DNA from: Bradyrhizobium sp. LLZ17
GTDB taxonomy: Bacteria > Pseudomonadota > Alphaproteobacteria > Rhizobiales > Xanthobacteraceae
Direction of reading: 5' to 3'
NCBI RefSeq assembly: GCF_041200145.1
Contig: NZ_CP165734.1
Location: forward strand, 1,798,001 to 1,862,000
DNA: 64,000 nt
Shown here: positions 53,162-62,611 of the stretch, in pieces
Position numbering within the stretch: position 1 is the first letter of the stretch
How the letters are laid out: every line of letters begins with the position of its first letter
Position numbers and translations under genes: made by a program
Notes under the pieces: model-generated
Databases searched by the model: none
What the model saw: only the letters and a program-made list of their open reading frames with translations
Told to the model about the DNA's origin: nothing

Positions 53162-54456
53162 ATGATCTCGAACTGGCTCGCGGCAGCACTCGGCCGCCGT
53201 AATATCCACTATGGCTGGGTGATGGTCGGCGTGACCTTCTTCGCCGCCCTGATCAGCGCCGGCACGGTCGGCGCGCCCGGCGTGTTCATCGTTCCCCTGC
53301 AAAGGAATTCGGCTGGAGCACGGCGCAGATCTCGTCCGCGCTCTCGATCCGCTTCATCCTGTTCGGGCTGATGGCGCCGTTCGCGGCGGCGCTGCTCAAC
53401 CGTTACGGCCTGCGCAACGTCACGCTGACCGCACAGCTCATCGTCGTCTCGGCGCTGGTGGCCTCGCTCGGCATGACGGAGGTCTGGCAGCTCGTGGCTT
53501 TGTGGGGTGTCGTGATCGGCCTCGGCACTGGCATGACCGCGCTGGTGCTGGGTGCAACTATCGCCACGCGCTGGTTCGCAGCGCGGCGCGGGCTCGTGAT
53601 CGGCATCATGACCGCGAGCGTCGCCACCGGCCAACTGGTATTCCTGCCGCTGCTGGCGAGCCTCACGGAGCGCTATGGCTGGCGGCTTGCGCTCGGCTTC
53701 GTCTGCATCATGCTCGGCGTTTCCGCACTGGCGGTGCTGCTTTTGATGCGCGACCGTCCGAGCGATGTGGGCCTGCGCCCGCACGGCGACGAAGGTACCG
53801 AGCCCCTGCCCGCGCCTCCAGTCAGCCATGGCTCGATCACGGCCGTGGCGTTGGGCACGCTGCGCGACGCCTCGAAGTCGAGTGCGTTCTGGATCCTGTT
53901 TGCGACCTTCTTCGTCTGCGGCGCCTCGACCAACGGCCTGGTCCAGGTGCATCTGATCCCGATGTGCCTCGATTTCGGCATCCCGCAGGTGCAGGCCGCG
54001 AGCCTGCTCGCCGCGATGGGCATCTTCGACTTCTTCGGCACCATCATGTCGGGCTGGCTGTCGGACCGCTACGACAATCGCTACCTCCTGTTCTGGTACT
54101 ACGGCCTGCGCGGGCTCTCGCTGATCTTCCTCCCCTTCAGCGATTTCTCGTTCTACGGGCTGTCGGTCTTCGCGATGTTCTACGGGCTCGACTGGATTGC
54201 GACCGTGCCGCCGACGGTGCGGCTGACCGCGCAGAAGTTCGGACCCGAGCGCGCCAATCTGGTGTTCGGCTGGATTTTTGCCGGCCATCAGCTTGGCGCC
54301 GGCACTGCGGCCTTCGGCGCGGGCCTGTCGCGGACGCTGCTCCAGAGCTATCTCCCGGCCTTCTTCATTGCGGGTGCCCTCTGCGTGTTCGCGTCGCTGA
54401 TCGTACTCGGGCTGTCGCGTCAGCCAAAGCCGCAAGCAAAGCCTGCGATGGCATGA
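53162..54456 (+). pseudogene. MFS transporter (monocarboxylate/OFA-like), frameshifted
   Basis: A 12-helix MFS protein of about 430 residues, resembling oxalate/formate or monocarboxylate transporters. The N-terminus MISNWLAAALGRRNIHYGWV, FFAALISAGTVGAPGVFIVP and LQ is in one frame. At 53301-53303 (CTGCAAAGGAATTC) the frame breaks; with one more A it would continue LQKEFGWSTAQISSALSIRF into ILFGLMAPFAAALLNRYGLR, then RRGLVIGIMTASVATGQLVF and GLYG-like membrane segments to SRQPKPQAKPAMA. The single missing A in a short run suggests an assembly indel, and the transporter is probably intact in the organism. Confidence 0.85.
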
Positions 54457-54851
54457 GCGGGGCGTGTGACCGGGCCGGCGCAAGCCGGCTCAGGGCTCCT
54501 ACACTCCGTGCCCGGCCGCGTCGCGGGGTTCACAGGCCGTAAGTCTATTCTCCCTCTCTGCGTTCTTCCCGGGAATAGGTAGAACCAGGATGCCGCCTGG
54601 CGGAGGCAAATCGCTTCAATTCTCCTGGCGCCTTAAGCTTTGGTTAATGATGCCGCTCGATCCGGCAACGGCGGATTTTCGGCGACCCATGTTCGTGCGA
54701 TCCGCGTAAGCCTTACTTAACAGGCGATCTTCAAAGTTCCGCTGTGCTGAGAGGTCGGCGGAGGTCGCCCGGTCGCGTTCGCCGGTCCTCGATCCTTGAT
54801 AGGCCAGAGAAATTGCCTCTGCCAAGTCCGACGGCGATTAGGATGAAGATC
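54457..54851 (+). other. Non-coding region upstream of the tad-like genes
   Basis: About 395 bases hold no gene that I can support. GCCGGC-GCAA-GCCGGC (54474-54489) is a perfect hairpin just after the MFS stop but has no T-run. CTTAAGCTTTGGTTAATGAT (about 54637) is AT-rich and could hold the promoter of the pilin-like genes. Confidence 0.5.
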
Positions 54852-56471
54852 ATGCTTCGCGCTGGGTTGTATCGTTTTGCCAGAGATCGCAAGGCCAACG
54901 TCGCCGTGATCTTTGCACTTGTGATGGTTCCGACAGTCTTTCTGCTCGGCATGGCGCTGGACTACACGCATACGCAGCACATGAAGGTCAACCTCGACTC
55001 GGCCGCCGACGCTGCCGCCGTCGCCACCATCACCTCGGCGATGATGCAGCAGAGCCCGCAGGCGGCCCAGACCGCGGCGAAGAACGTCTTCAACATCACC
55101 GCGAATGGTCTGGTGAGCAACAACAACTTACCGGCGCAGCCAACTCTCACGGTCGCGGTCAATTGCAGCAGACCCGACGCGACAACGGGCTACTGTACCT
55201 ATCCGGCCTGCCCCGGCACGAACTCAGTCTATAGTGACCCGAAAAACAGCAACAATCAGATCGTTCGCAACGTCCAGGTTTGCTACAACGCGGCCGCGAA
55301 CAATTCCTTCCCGAGCCTGCTCAGACAGGCAAGCTGGCCGTTCGCAGGTCAGTCCTCGGCACGCAACCAGAGTGCACCCAACATCAACTTCTATCTCTTG
55401 CTGGATGATTCGCCGTCGATGGGCATCGGAGCGACTCCGAACGACATCAGCAACCTGATTGCCGCCACGAAGAACCAGAGCGTTGCGAACTCGGCGAATT
55501 GCGGCTTCGCTTGCCATGAAGCCTACCCTTGCGCCGACAGGGGCGCCAATCCAGCGCCCACCAGCAGCCAAAACCAGGGCGCAACCAGTTCGAATTGCAG
55601 GACCCTCGACAATCTCGCCGTCGCCAGAAACAACAACATAACGCTCCGTATCGATCTGGTGACGCAGGCAGTCCAATCATTGATGAATACTGCCTACTCG
55701 ATATCGAACGCCAATAGAAACACCTACGGAGTCGCGATCTATACGTTCGATACCGCTCTAAACAACAGTCCGACAACCGGGGGCAGTGCACCGATCTTCG
55801 CGCCTTCGGGAAAACCTGGGGTGGTGCAAACCCCTCTGACACCGTCCACGACAACGAGCTACACGGTCGCGCAAATGCAAAATGCGGCCTCCAGCATCCA
55901 ACTCATGGCGGTCGGACACGCCGGCTGCCAATCGACATCGTCATCGGCAAAGACCGAAGCCAGCAGTTCTCCTTGCATCTCTGGCGATCGTGACGACACC
56001 GACACCAACATCGAAGGCGCGCTGACCAGCCTTAACAGCCTTATGCCGGTGCCGGGGAACGGCACCAACTCACCCAGCGATACGCCACAGGAAGTAGTAT
56101 TCCTAGTCACCGACGGCGTCGATGACTCGACAGGTATCTCGTCCTGTAGCCAGCCTACCGTCACCACCGGCGGCGGTTATACTCGGTGCCAGCAACCGAT
56201 CGACACCACGATTTGCACCACCATCAAGAACAAGAATATCCGCATCGCGGTGCTCTACACCGAATACGTGCCGCTCTCGACGAACTCCTGGTACAATACA
56301 CATATTGCGCCGTTCAACGCCCAAGCACCATCGACTAGCCAGATCGCAGCAAATCTAAAATCCTGCGCCTCGCCGGGATTGTTCACTGACGTACAGAATG
56401 GCGGCAACATCTCGGACGCACTCCAAAAGCTGTTCCTCCAAGTCGCGTCCGATCCCCGCCTGACTCAATAG
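54852..56471 (+). CDS. TadG-like pilus protein with vWA-type domain
   Basis: This 539-residue TadG-family protein begins MLRAGLYRFARDRKANVAVI and a membrane helix (ALVMVPTVFLLGMALDYTHT), followed by NLDSAADAAAVA, the TadE/TadG-like start cleaved or anchored in the inner membrane. From about residue 170 a von Willebrand A-type domain follows (INFYLLLDDSPSMGIGATPN, which contains D-x-S-x-S), with VAIYTFDT and VFLVTDGVDDSTG further on. It would be envelope-exposed and may mediate adhesion or pilus assembly. AGGA lies eight bases before ATG 54852; ATG 54843 is also possible. It heads a three-gene group with two TadE proteins and no other tad gene. Confidence 0.85.
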   Translation: MLRAGLYRFARDRKANVAVIFALVMVPTVFLLGMALDYTHTQHMKVNLDSAADAAAVATITSAMMQQSPQAAQTAAKNVFNITANGLVSNNNLPAQPTLTVAVNCSRPDATTGYCTYPACPGTNSVYSDPKNSNNQIVRNVQVCYNAAANNSFPSLLRQASWPFAGQSSARNQSAPNINFYLLLDDSPSMGIGATPNDISNLIAATKNQSVANSANCGFACHEAYPCADRGANPAPTSSQNQGATSSNCRTLDNLAVARNNNITLRIDLVTQAVQSLMNTAYSISNANRNTYGVAIYTFDTALNNSPTTGGSAPIFAPSGKPGVVQTPLTPSTTTSYTVAQMQNAASSIQLMAVGHAGCQSTSSSAKTEASSSPCISGDRDDTDTNIEGALTSLNSLMPVPGNGTNSPSDTPQEVVFLVTDGVDDSTGISSCSQPTVTTGGGYTRCQQPIDTTICTTIKNKNIRIAVLYTEYVPLSTNSWYNTHIAPFNAQAPSTSQIAANLKSCASPGLFTDVQNGGNISDALQKLFLQVASDPRLTQ

Positions 56472-56482
56472 AGAAAGCAGTC

Positions 56483-57046
56483 ATGACCGCCACGCACGCC
56501 GTGCCCATCACCAGACGCCGCCGCTGGCGCGCGTTCGTTGCCGACCGGAAGGGCGCAACTGCGGTCGAGTTCGCGCTGATCGGCCCGGCATTCATCGCCT
56601 TGCTGGTCGCGCTCATCCAGACCTTCCTTGTTTTCTTTGCCCAGCAGCTGCTGGAACAGGTTGTGAACCAATCGAGCCGGACGATCCTGACGGGACAGGC
56701 GCAGGGCCAGAGTATGACTCAGGCTCAATTTGCCCAGGCGGTCTGCAGCAACGTCGTGATCCTGTTCAACTGCAACGGCCTGATGATCGACGTCCAGGTT
56801 GCCAACTCATGGGGTTCGACGAACACCGCCATGCCAACCCTGACCTACGACGCCAATGGAAACGTGACGAACGTCTGGCAATTCAACCCCGGTAATCAGG
56901 GCGACATCGTTGTCGTGCGGGTGATGTATCTGTGGCCGGTTTTCCTGGGTCCACTCGGTTTCAATCTGGCGAACCAACCGGGTAACAGCGTCCGCCTGAT
57001 GATGTCGTCCACGGCTTTCATGAACGAGGCCTTTGTCAACTCATGA
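56483..57046 (+). CDS. TadE-like pseudopilin
   Basis: This 187-residue protein has the TadE start: RRRRWRAFVADRKGATAVEF, then a hydrophobic helix (ALIGPAFIALLVALIQTFLV) after the Glu. Prepilin peptidase would cleave near the Gly-Ala of KGATAVEFA, as in TadE/F pseudopilins. The mature part (QQLLEQVVNQSSRTILTGQA, YDANGNVTNVWQFNPGNQGD, VVVRVMYLWPVFLGPLG) has Cys residues that could pair. It starts 11 bases after the TadG-like gene and overlaps the next TadE gene by four bases (ATGA). The peptidase and secretion ATPase are not in this window. Confidence 0.85.
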   Translation: MTATHAVPITRRRRWRAFVADRKGATAVEFALIGPAFIALLVALIQTFLVFFAQQLLEQVVNQSSRTILTGQAQGQSMTQAQFAQAVCSNVVILFNCNGLMIDVQVANSWGSTNTAMPTLTYDANGNVTNVWQFNPGNQGDIVVVRVMYLWPVFLGPLGFNLANQPGNSVRLMMSSTAFMNEAFVNS

Positions 57047-57594
57047 GCCGAAGCCTTCATCGCATGCGGAACTTGTGGGTCGATACGCGCGCCGTGGCCG
57101 CCGTGGAATTCGCCATCGTGGTGCCGTTCATGCTGGTGCTCTATGTGGGCGGCGTCGAGCTCGGGAACGGGATGGCGATCAGCGTCAAGGTCAGTGAAAC
57201 CGCCCACACGGTCGTGGACCTGGTGTCACGAAACGCATGCGTCACCGACACTTCCCTGAGCACCATGCTAGGGGCGTCGGCGGCGACGATCGCTCCCTAT
57301 GCCGCGGCGAATACGACAGTCGTCGTGTCGGAAGTATCCACGGACGCCAACGGCAGGGCGACCGTGACCTGGAGCAAAGCACTCAACGGCACCCCACGCC
57401 CGGTAGCTCAGCCGATGACTTTGCCAACGGCCCTCGGCACGCCCTCGCCCTCCAACATTTCGTTGTTGCTCGGCGAGGTCACGTACCAATACACGCCCAA
57501 CCTCGGCTACACGATCACCGGGACCGTCCCGATCAGCGAGAGCTATTATTTGTATCCGCGCGTTTCCTCGGCAGTGCAGTATCCGTGCAGCTGA
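57043..57594 (+). CDS. TadE-like pseudopilin
   Basis: This 183-residue TadE-type protein has RNLWVDTRAVAAVEFAIVVP, then FMLVLYVGGVELGNGMAISV, a leader and helix with the Glu after the processing-type Ala. The mature region (VSETAHTVVDLVSRNACVTD, VVVSEVSTDANGRATVTWSK, LLGEVTYQYTPNLGYTITGT) is beta-rich. It overlaps the upstream TadE gene by ATGA, so it is translated with it. It is convergent with the hybrid kinase gene. Together with the TadG-like protein it probably forms an envelope-associated pilin-like complex whose other components lie elsewhere. Confidence 0.83.
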   Translation: MSRSLHRMRNLWVDTRAVAAVEFAIVVPFMLVLYVGGVELGNGMAISVKVSETAHTVVDLVSRNACVTDTSLSTMLGASAATIAPYAAANTTVVVSEVSTDANGRATVTWSKALNGTPRPVAQPMTLPTALGTPSPSNISLLLGEVTYQYTPNLGYTITGTVPISESYYLYPRVSSAVQYPCS

Positions 57595-57661
57595 AGCGCG
57601 CCGGCGAGCGCGAGAGGTGCGCGCCGCAGCTCACCGTCCTGGGCCCGGTCTGCATGTGGCC

Positions 57662-59366
57662 TCAGGACGCACCGGACCGCGCGGGCTCGGTGCCGCGCTG
57701 AAAATCTTGCTTGGCGGCGCCAAGCGCGGCGGCGAGTTCTTCGATCTGGTAGGGTTTGGGCAGGATCTGGACACCAGCGCTTTCGGCGTCCCGAACCGCC
57801 GCTTCGGCGTATCCGCTCGTCAGCAACACCGGGATGTCGCTTCGCCTTCTCTGGATTTCCCGTGCGAGCTCGACCCCATTCATGCCACCCGGCATCATGA
57901 TATCGGAAAACACGATGTCGACAGGGCGACCATCCGCGAGGGCACCAAGAGCGGCGGCCGCGCTGGCGGCGCGCGTGACCTCATAGCCGAGCTGCGCGAG
58001 CATCTCGCTGACGAGTGCGGCGACCTCGTCATCATCTTCGACCAGAAGGACCTGGCCATGGCTGGCCTTCTTCGGACGAACCCTGTTCAGGTCGATGAGA
58101 TGCCGTTCTTGCGACGGGAGATTCATCGATCGCGGCAGATAGAGCTCGATACTGCTGCCCTCGCCAACTGTCGACTTTATGCGAACCGCTCCCCGTGACT
58201 GGGTCGCAAATCCGTGCACCTGAGCGAGCCCGAGTCCCGAGCCCTTGCCGACGTCCTTCGTGGTGAAGAACGGTTCGAAAACCCGCGACAGGATGTCGGG
58301 GCCCATGCCAACGCCCGTGTCCACCACCGAGAGACGGACATAGTCGCCCTCGATCTGCTCGTCGTGCAGGTCGGGCAGGTTCTCGCCGCGGACGACGATC
58401 GTGCCGCCGCTCGGCATCGCGTCCCGGGCATTGACCGCCAGGTTGAGAACGACCAGTTCGAGCTCGCCGGGGTCGACCTCCACCGGCCAGAGATCTTCCG
58501 GAAAATCAAACGCGACGTGAACGTCGCCTCTCGACTGCGATCGAGCAATTCGCGCATGCCGCCGATCTGCATCGCGATGTCGACAGGCTCCGGCCGGAGC
58601 TTCTGCCGGCGGGAAAAAGCCAGGAGTTGCCGGGTCAAGCCGGCGCCGCGCTGCGCCGCCTGGACCATTCCTTCCATGAGACGACGGCGGCGATTTGGGT
58701 CCGCCTGACGGTCGAGCATATCCAGGCCGCCGGAGATCACCATCAACAGGTTGTTGAAGTCGTGGGCTACTCCGCCCGTCAACTGTCCGATGGCTTCGAT
58801 CTTTTGGGCTTGCCGAAGCGTCTCTTCGACGCGCGCGCGCTCTTCCATTTCAAGGCGCAAGTGCTTGTTGGCTTGCTCGAGCGCCCGCGTGCGCTCGACA
58901 ACGAGCTTTTCGAGCTGCTGAGCCGTTCGCTCGCGCGCTTCGAGCAAGGTGCAGATCTCATATTGCCGGCGGCGTGCCCGCATCGCCGATTGAACCGCGC
59001 TGGTCAGGGTGATCGGCTGAACCGGCCGTTCAAGCAGAGACACGTTGCGAAGGAGCTGGACGATACTCTGGCGCCAGGCAACGACCGCCGGCTGCGCCCG
59101 GTGACTGGTGAGAATCACGAAGGGAAGATCGGACCAGGGCGGCTGCCGCTCGATCCACTGTGCCAGCGGCGTCGTATCCCTTCGAACAAGCCTTCCTCGG
59201 CGAGGCAAACGGCGCCCACGCCGGCAGACATCTCGCTGATCAATTCGGGAAAAGTTCGACAATTGATCGCTTCGAGACCGGAATGACGGAAAAGCTCGGT
59301 CGACGCCGGGCCGTCGCGGCCGATCGGAGCAAACACGAGAACGCAGTGATCCCGGTCGGCACTCAT
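57662..59366 (-). pseudogene. Hybrid sensor histidine kinase, two frameshifts
   Basis: The start (ATG 59366) reads MSADRDHCVLVFAPIGRDGP and SGLEAINCRTFPELISEMSA, a degenerate receiver-like domain. At about 59178 one G seems lost, and the frame continues DTTPLAQWIERQPPWSDLPF, then a coiled coil (LLEARERTAQQLEKLVVERT) and QLTGGVAHDFNNLLMVISGG, the HisKA phosphoacceptor box. At about 58530 a second shift precedes VDPGELELVVLNLAVNARDA (N box), VVDTGVGMGPDILSRVFEPF, GSGLGLAQVHG (HATPase) and a C-terminal receiver (VLLVEDDDEVAALVSEMLAQ, VDIVFSDIMMPGG). Corrected, it has about 568 residues. ATGA overlap couples it to kaiC. The errors look like assembly indels. Confidence 0.83.
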
Positions 59367-60877
59367 TCCGCCGGCTCTCCCGGAAATGCCGCTCCTGTAT
59401 AACGCGGAGTGCCGGTAAAGATGCCGCTAAACTCCCGAAGCGGGGGACCGAGCGTGATGCCGGCACTGCTGAGGCGAAACTCGCGGATGGTATGCTCGTG
59501 ATTGCCGGTCCGCTTCTTGACCACAGACAAAGCGCGCCGCACCGTTCCGTTCACCTCGAAATAACGCAGCATGAGCACTGAATCGCTCAAATAGCTCATG
59601 TCCAGCGGCGTATCCATCGGACCGACCAGCCCGTGTTGCGCAAGGATCAGGATGGTCAGCACGCCTTGCTGCGCAAGGTAAGTCAGGAGTTCGTGCATTT
59701 GCAGGATGAGAAATCGCTCATCCGGCATCGCGTTCAGATATCCATTCAGACTGTCGATCACGACAATGCGGGCGTTATCCTTTTCGACGCTCTCCTTCAC
59801 ATTGGCGGCGAACTCGCCGGGAGACAGCTCGGCCGGATCAATCTGCTGAAACCGGATACGTCCGGAGTCAACGTGCCTTTGCAGAGGCAGCCCAAGGGTT
59901 CGAGCCCTCGCTTCCACCGTTCCGCGCCCTTCATCGAAGGCAAAGAACACGGCGTGCTCGTTGCGTTCGGCAGCCGCGATTGCATAGCTCAGCGCCAGCG
60001 AAGATTTCCCGACGCCCGCTGCGCCGATCAGAAGTGCATTGGTGCCGCGCTCGAGACCGCCTCCCAGCAACCGGTCGAGTTCGGCATTGCCGCTGGACGT
60101 GAGTTCGTTGCTGAACGACTTGTGATGTTCCGCCGCGATCAGACGCGGGAATATCCGCAAGCCTCCTGATTCGATGGTGAAATCGTGGAAGCCGCCGCGA
60201 AATTGGATACCGCGCATCTTGATCACGCGAAGGCGCCGGCGCTCCGCGCCGTAGTCGATGGCGAGCTGTTCGAGCATCACCACGCCATGCGCGATCGAAT
60301 GGAGCTGGAGGTCGTCTTGCGACGAAGAGAGATCGTCGAGGAGGACGACCGTGCAGTTGCGATTGGTGAAGAAATGCTTGAGCGCCAGGACCTGCCGCCT
60401 GTAGCGCAGCGGGTTCTGAGCAAGCAGGCGCAGTTCGGACAGGCTGTCCAACACCACGCGGCTCGCATTGATGCGTTCGACCTCCTTGAATATCAGTCCG
60501 GTCGTTTCACTCAGCTCCATTTCGGCGGGATGAAACACGGTCAGTTCACGCTCCGGATCGAGCGTGGTCTCCGGCGGGACCAGTTCAAAGATATCGACGG
60601 CATCCAGCGACCAGCCGTGCCGCCGCGCAACGAGCGTCAGTTCGCGCTTGGTTTCGGACAGCGAGATGTAGAGCACGCGCTCACCGCGACGCGCACCCTC
60701 GAGGAGGAATTGAAGGGCCATGGTGGTCTTGCCCGCGCCCGGGCGACCCTCGTACAGATACATGCGGTTGGGATCGAGCCCGCCGCAGAGAATGTCGTCA
60801 AGGCCATCGCTGCCGGTCGAAATCCGGGGCAGATCTTCGAAATCTCTGGTCTGGGCCCCGCTCGATGAATCGCTCAT
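59363..60877 (-). CDS. KaiC-family tandem RecA-like ATPase
   Basis: This 504-residue double-RecA ATPase has KaiC architecture. Domain CI: Walker A GRPGAGKTT (44-52), acidic SLSETKREL with Glu75 but Ser where KaiC has its first catalytic Glu, and Walker B VVLDSLSEL. Domain CII: Walker A GAAGVGKSS (285-293), FAFDEGRG (Asp315, Glu316) and IVVIDSLNGYL. The C-terminal phospho-loop TPLDMSYLSDS aligns with the KaiC site, keeping Thr423 and Ser428 (T426/S431 equivalents) but having Tyr429 where KaiC has Thr432. ATG 60877 is used. It is coupled to the hybrid kinase by an ATGA overlap; no kaiB or kaiA was seen. Confidence 0.9.
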   Translation of the reverse strand: MSDSSSGAQTRDFEDLPRISTGSDGLDDILCGGLDPNRMYLYEGRPGAGKTTMALQFLLEGARRGERVLYISLSETKRELTLVARRHGWSLDAVDIFELVPPETTLDPERELTVFHPAEMELSETTGLIFKEVERINASRVVLDSLSELRLLAQNPLRYRRQVLALKHFFTNRNCTVVLLDDLSSSQDDLQLHSIAHGVVMLEQLAIDYGAERRRLRVIKMRGIQFRGGFHDFTIESGGLRIFPRLIAAEHHKSFSNELTSSGNAELDRLLGGGLERGTNALLIGAAGVGKSSLALSYAIAAAERNEHAVFFAFDEGRGTVEARARTLGLPLQRHVDSGRIRFQQIDPAELSPGEFAANVKESVEKDNARIVVIDSLNGYLNAMPDERFLILQMHELLTYLAQQGVLTILILAQHGLVGPMDTPLDMSYLSDSVLMLRYFEVNGTVRRALSVVKKRTGNHEHTIREFRLSSAGITLGPPLREFSGIFTGTPRYTGAAFPGEPAE

Positions 60878-61053
60878 TGAACCCCCTGAAGTTCCATAGC
60901 TAAACAAGGCTTCGCCGCAGGGCCGCAGGGTCGCGCTCCCGACCAAAAGGCGAGATTTAGCAAAGAACGTTCGAGGCGGGTTCCGGGTTCCGCGTTGAGA
61001 CGCATACCCGCAGACGCGGCGCTGTGGAACAGTTCTGAAAAGAGGGTTGAGCG

Positions 61054-62611
61054 TTATGGCCGGATCGAAAAATTCTCCGGTGGCCCTACCTTACGCAGCG
61101 GCTCGGCCAGTCGCGCGAACTCGCACAGCAGCGACCTTGTCTTCCTGGGGTCGATGATTTCCTCGACCCAGAATTTTTCGGCGGAACGGAACGGAGAGCG
61201 GAGCTTGTTGAGGCGATCCTCGATTTCCTTCAGCTTCGCAGCCTTGTCCTCGGCCGCGTCGATCTCGGCGCGGTAGGCGGCTTCGATGCCGCCTTCGAGC
61301 GGGAGCGAGCCCCAATAGGCCGAGGGCCAAGCGTAGCGGATCGAGAAACGGTCGGCCGGCTGATGCACCACGCCGGCGACGCCGAAGGCGTTGCGCAGGA
61401 TCACGGTGCACCAGGGCACGCTGGTCTGGTTGACCGCGGCCATGGCGCGGACGCCGTGGCGGATGGTCCCTGCCTTCTCGGCGTCGAGGCCGATCATGAA
61501 GCCCGGGCAGTCCATGAGATAGACGATCGGCAGATGGAAGGTCTCGGCGAAATCGACCCAGCGCACCACTTTCTGGCAGGCATCCGCCGTCCAGGAGCCG
61601 CCATAGTGAAAACTGTCGCTGGCAAGCAGCAGCACCGCCCTGCCCTCGAGCCGCGCCAGGCCCGCGATGATGGGCTTGCCGAAATTCCTTGCGACCTCGA
61701 AGAACGAGCCCTTGTCGACCACGGACTCGATGATCGGCCGCATCTTGTAGACTTGCTTGCGGTTGCGCGGCACCGCGCTCATCAACGCGTCCTCGGTGCG
61801 CTCCGGATTGTCGCTGCAGGGTAAGGTCGGCGGCAATTCGTAGACCGACGAAGGCAGATAAGAGAAAGCGCCGCGCGCAGGCGAACGCCTCCTCCTCGGT
61901 ATCAACGGCATGATCGACCGCGCCGGCACGGGTCTGGATGTCGGCACCGCCGAGTTCCTCCTTCGAGAGGTCCTCCCCCAGCGCCTTCACCACCGGCGGC
62001 CCCGCGACGAACATCGCGGATTTCCGGGTCATGATCGAATAATGGCTGGCGGCAAGCCGCGCGGCGCCGAGCCCTGCGACAGAGCCGAGACCCAGCGCGA
62101 CCACGGGCACGCGCGACAAATTCTCGGTCGTGAAGCGATACCAGCGCGTGCCGCCGATGCCCCCGGGCAGATTGGCCGCGCCCTTGGTTTCGATGGTCTT
62201 GACCGAGCCGCCGCCGCCGGAGCCTTCGATGATGCGGACAATGGGCAGCCGAAAATCATGCGCCATCTCCTCGGCCATCAGCGGCTTTGCAGAGATCGAA
62301 GCGTCGGCCGAACCACCGCGCACGGTAAAGTCGTCGCCAACCACGACGACCGTGCGGCCATCGACGCGCCCCCGGCCGAACACGCAGTTCGCCGGCGTCA
62401 CGTTTTTGAGCTCGCCTGTTGGATCGTATTCGCCGATGCCGGAGACGGCACCGATTTCGTGAAAGCTGCCTGTATCGATCAGCTTGTCGATGCGCTCCCG
62501 AACAGTCAGCCGGCCCTGGTCATGCTGTCGCTTGACCTTGTCAACGCCGCCCATCTCCCGCGCGAAGGCTTCGCGCCGGGCGAGCTCGTCGAGTTCCGGC
62601 TTCCAGTTCAT
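61054..62611 (-). pseudogene. Acyl-CoA carboxylase carboxyltransferase (beta) subunit, frameshifted
   Basis: This PccB/MccB-type carboxyltransferase moves CO2 from carboxybiotin to an acyl-CoA. From ATG 62611 it reads MNWKPELDELARREAFAREM, ERIDKLIDTGSFHEIGAVSG, VIVDDF-like VVVVGDDFTVRGGSADASIS and IIEGSGGGGSVKTIETKGAA (CoA/biotin loops). Near 61866 (one extra T in GCTTTCTC) the frame breaks, and continues SYLPSSVYELPPTLPCSDNP, then IAGLARLEGRAVLLLASDSF, VYLMDCPGFMIGLDAEKAGT and a final RKVGPPENFSIRP. Corrected, it has about 518 residues. The rest is intact, so an assembly indel is likely. It follows the IclR gene, and a separate biotin carrier lies beyond it. Confidence 0.85.

Noticed and set aside
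54474..54489. GCCGGC hairpin as terminator of the MFS gene
   Set aside because: The stem is perfect, but no T-run follows, so it is not called as an intrinsic terminator.
53302..61866. Programmed ribosomal frameshifting as an explanation for the broken frames
   Set aside because: The breaks occur in unrelated genes and in either direction; the flanking sites lack a common slippery heptamer or stimulatory hairpin. Indels are simpler.
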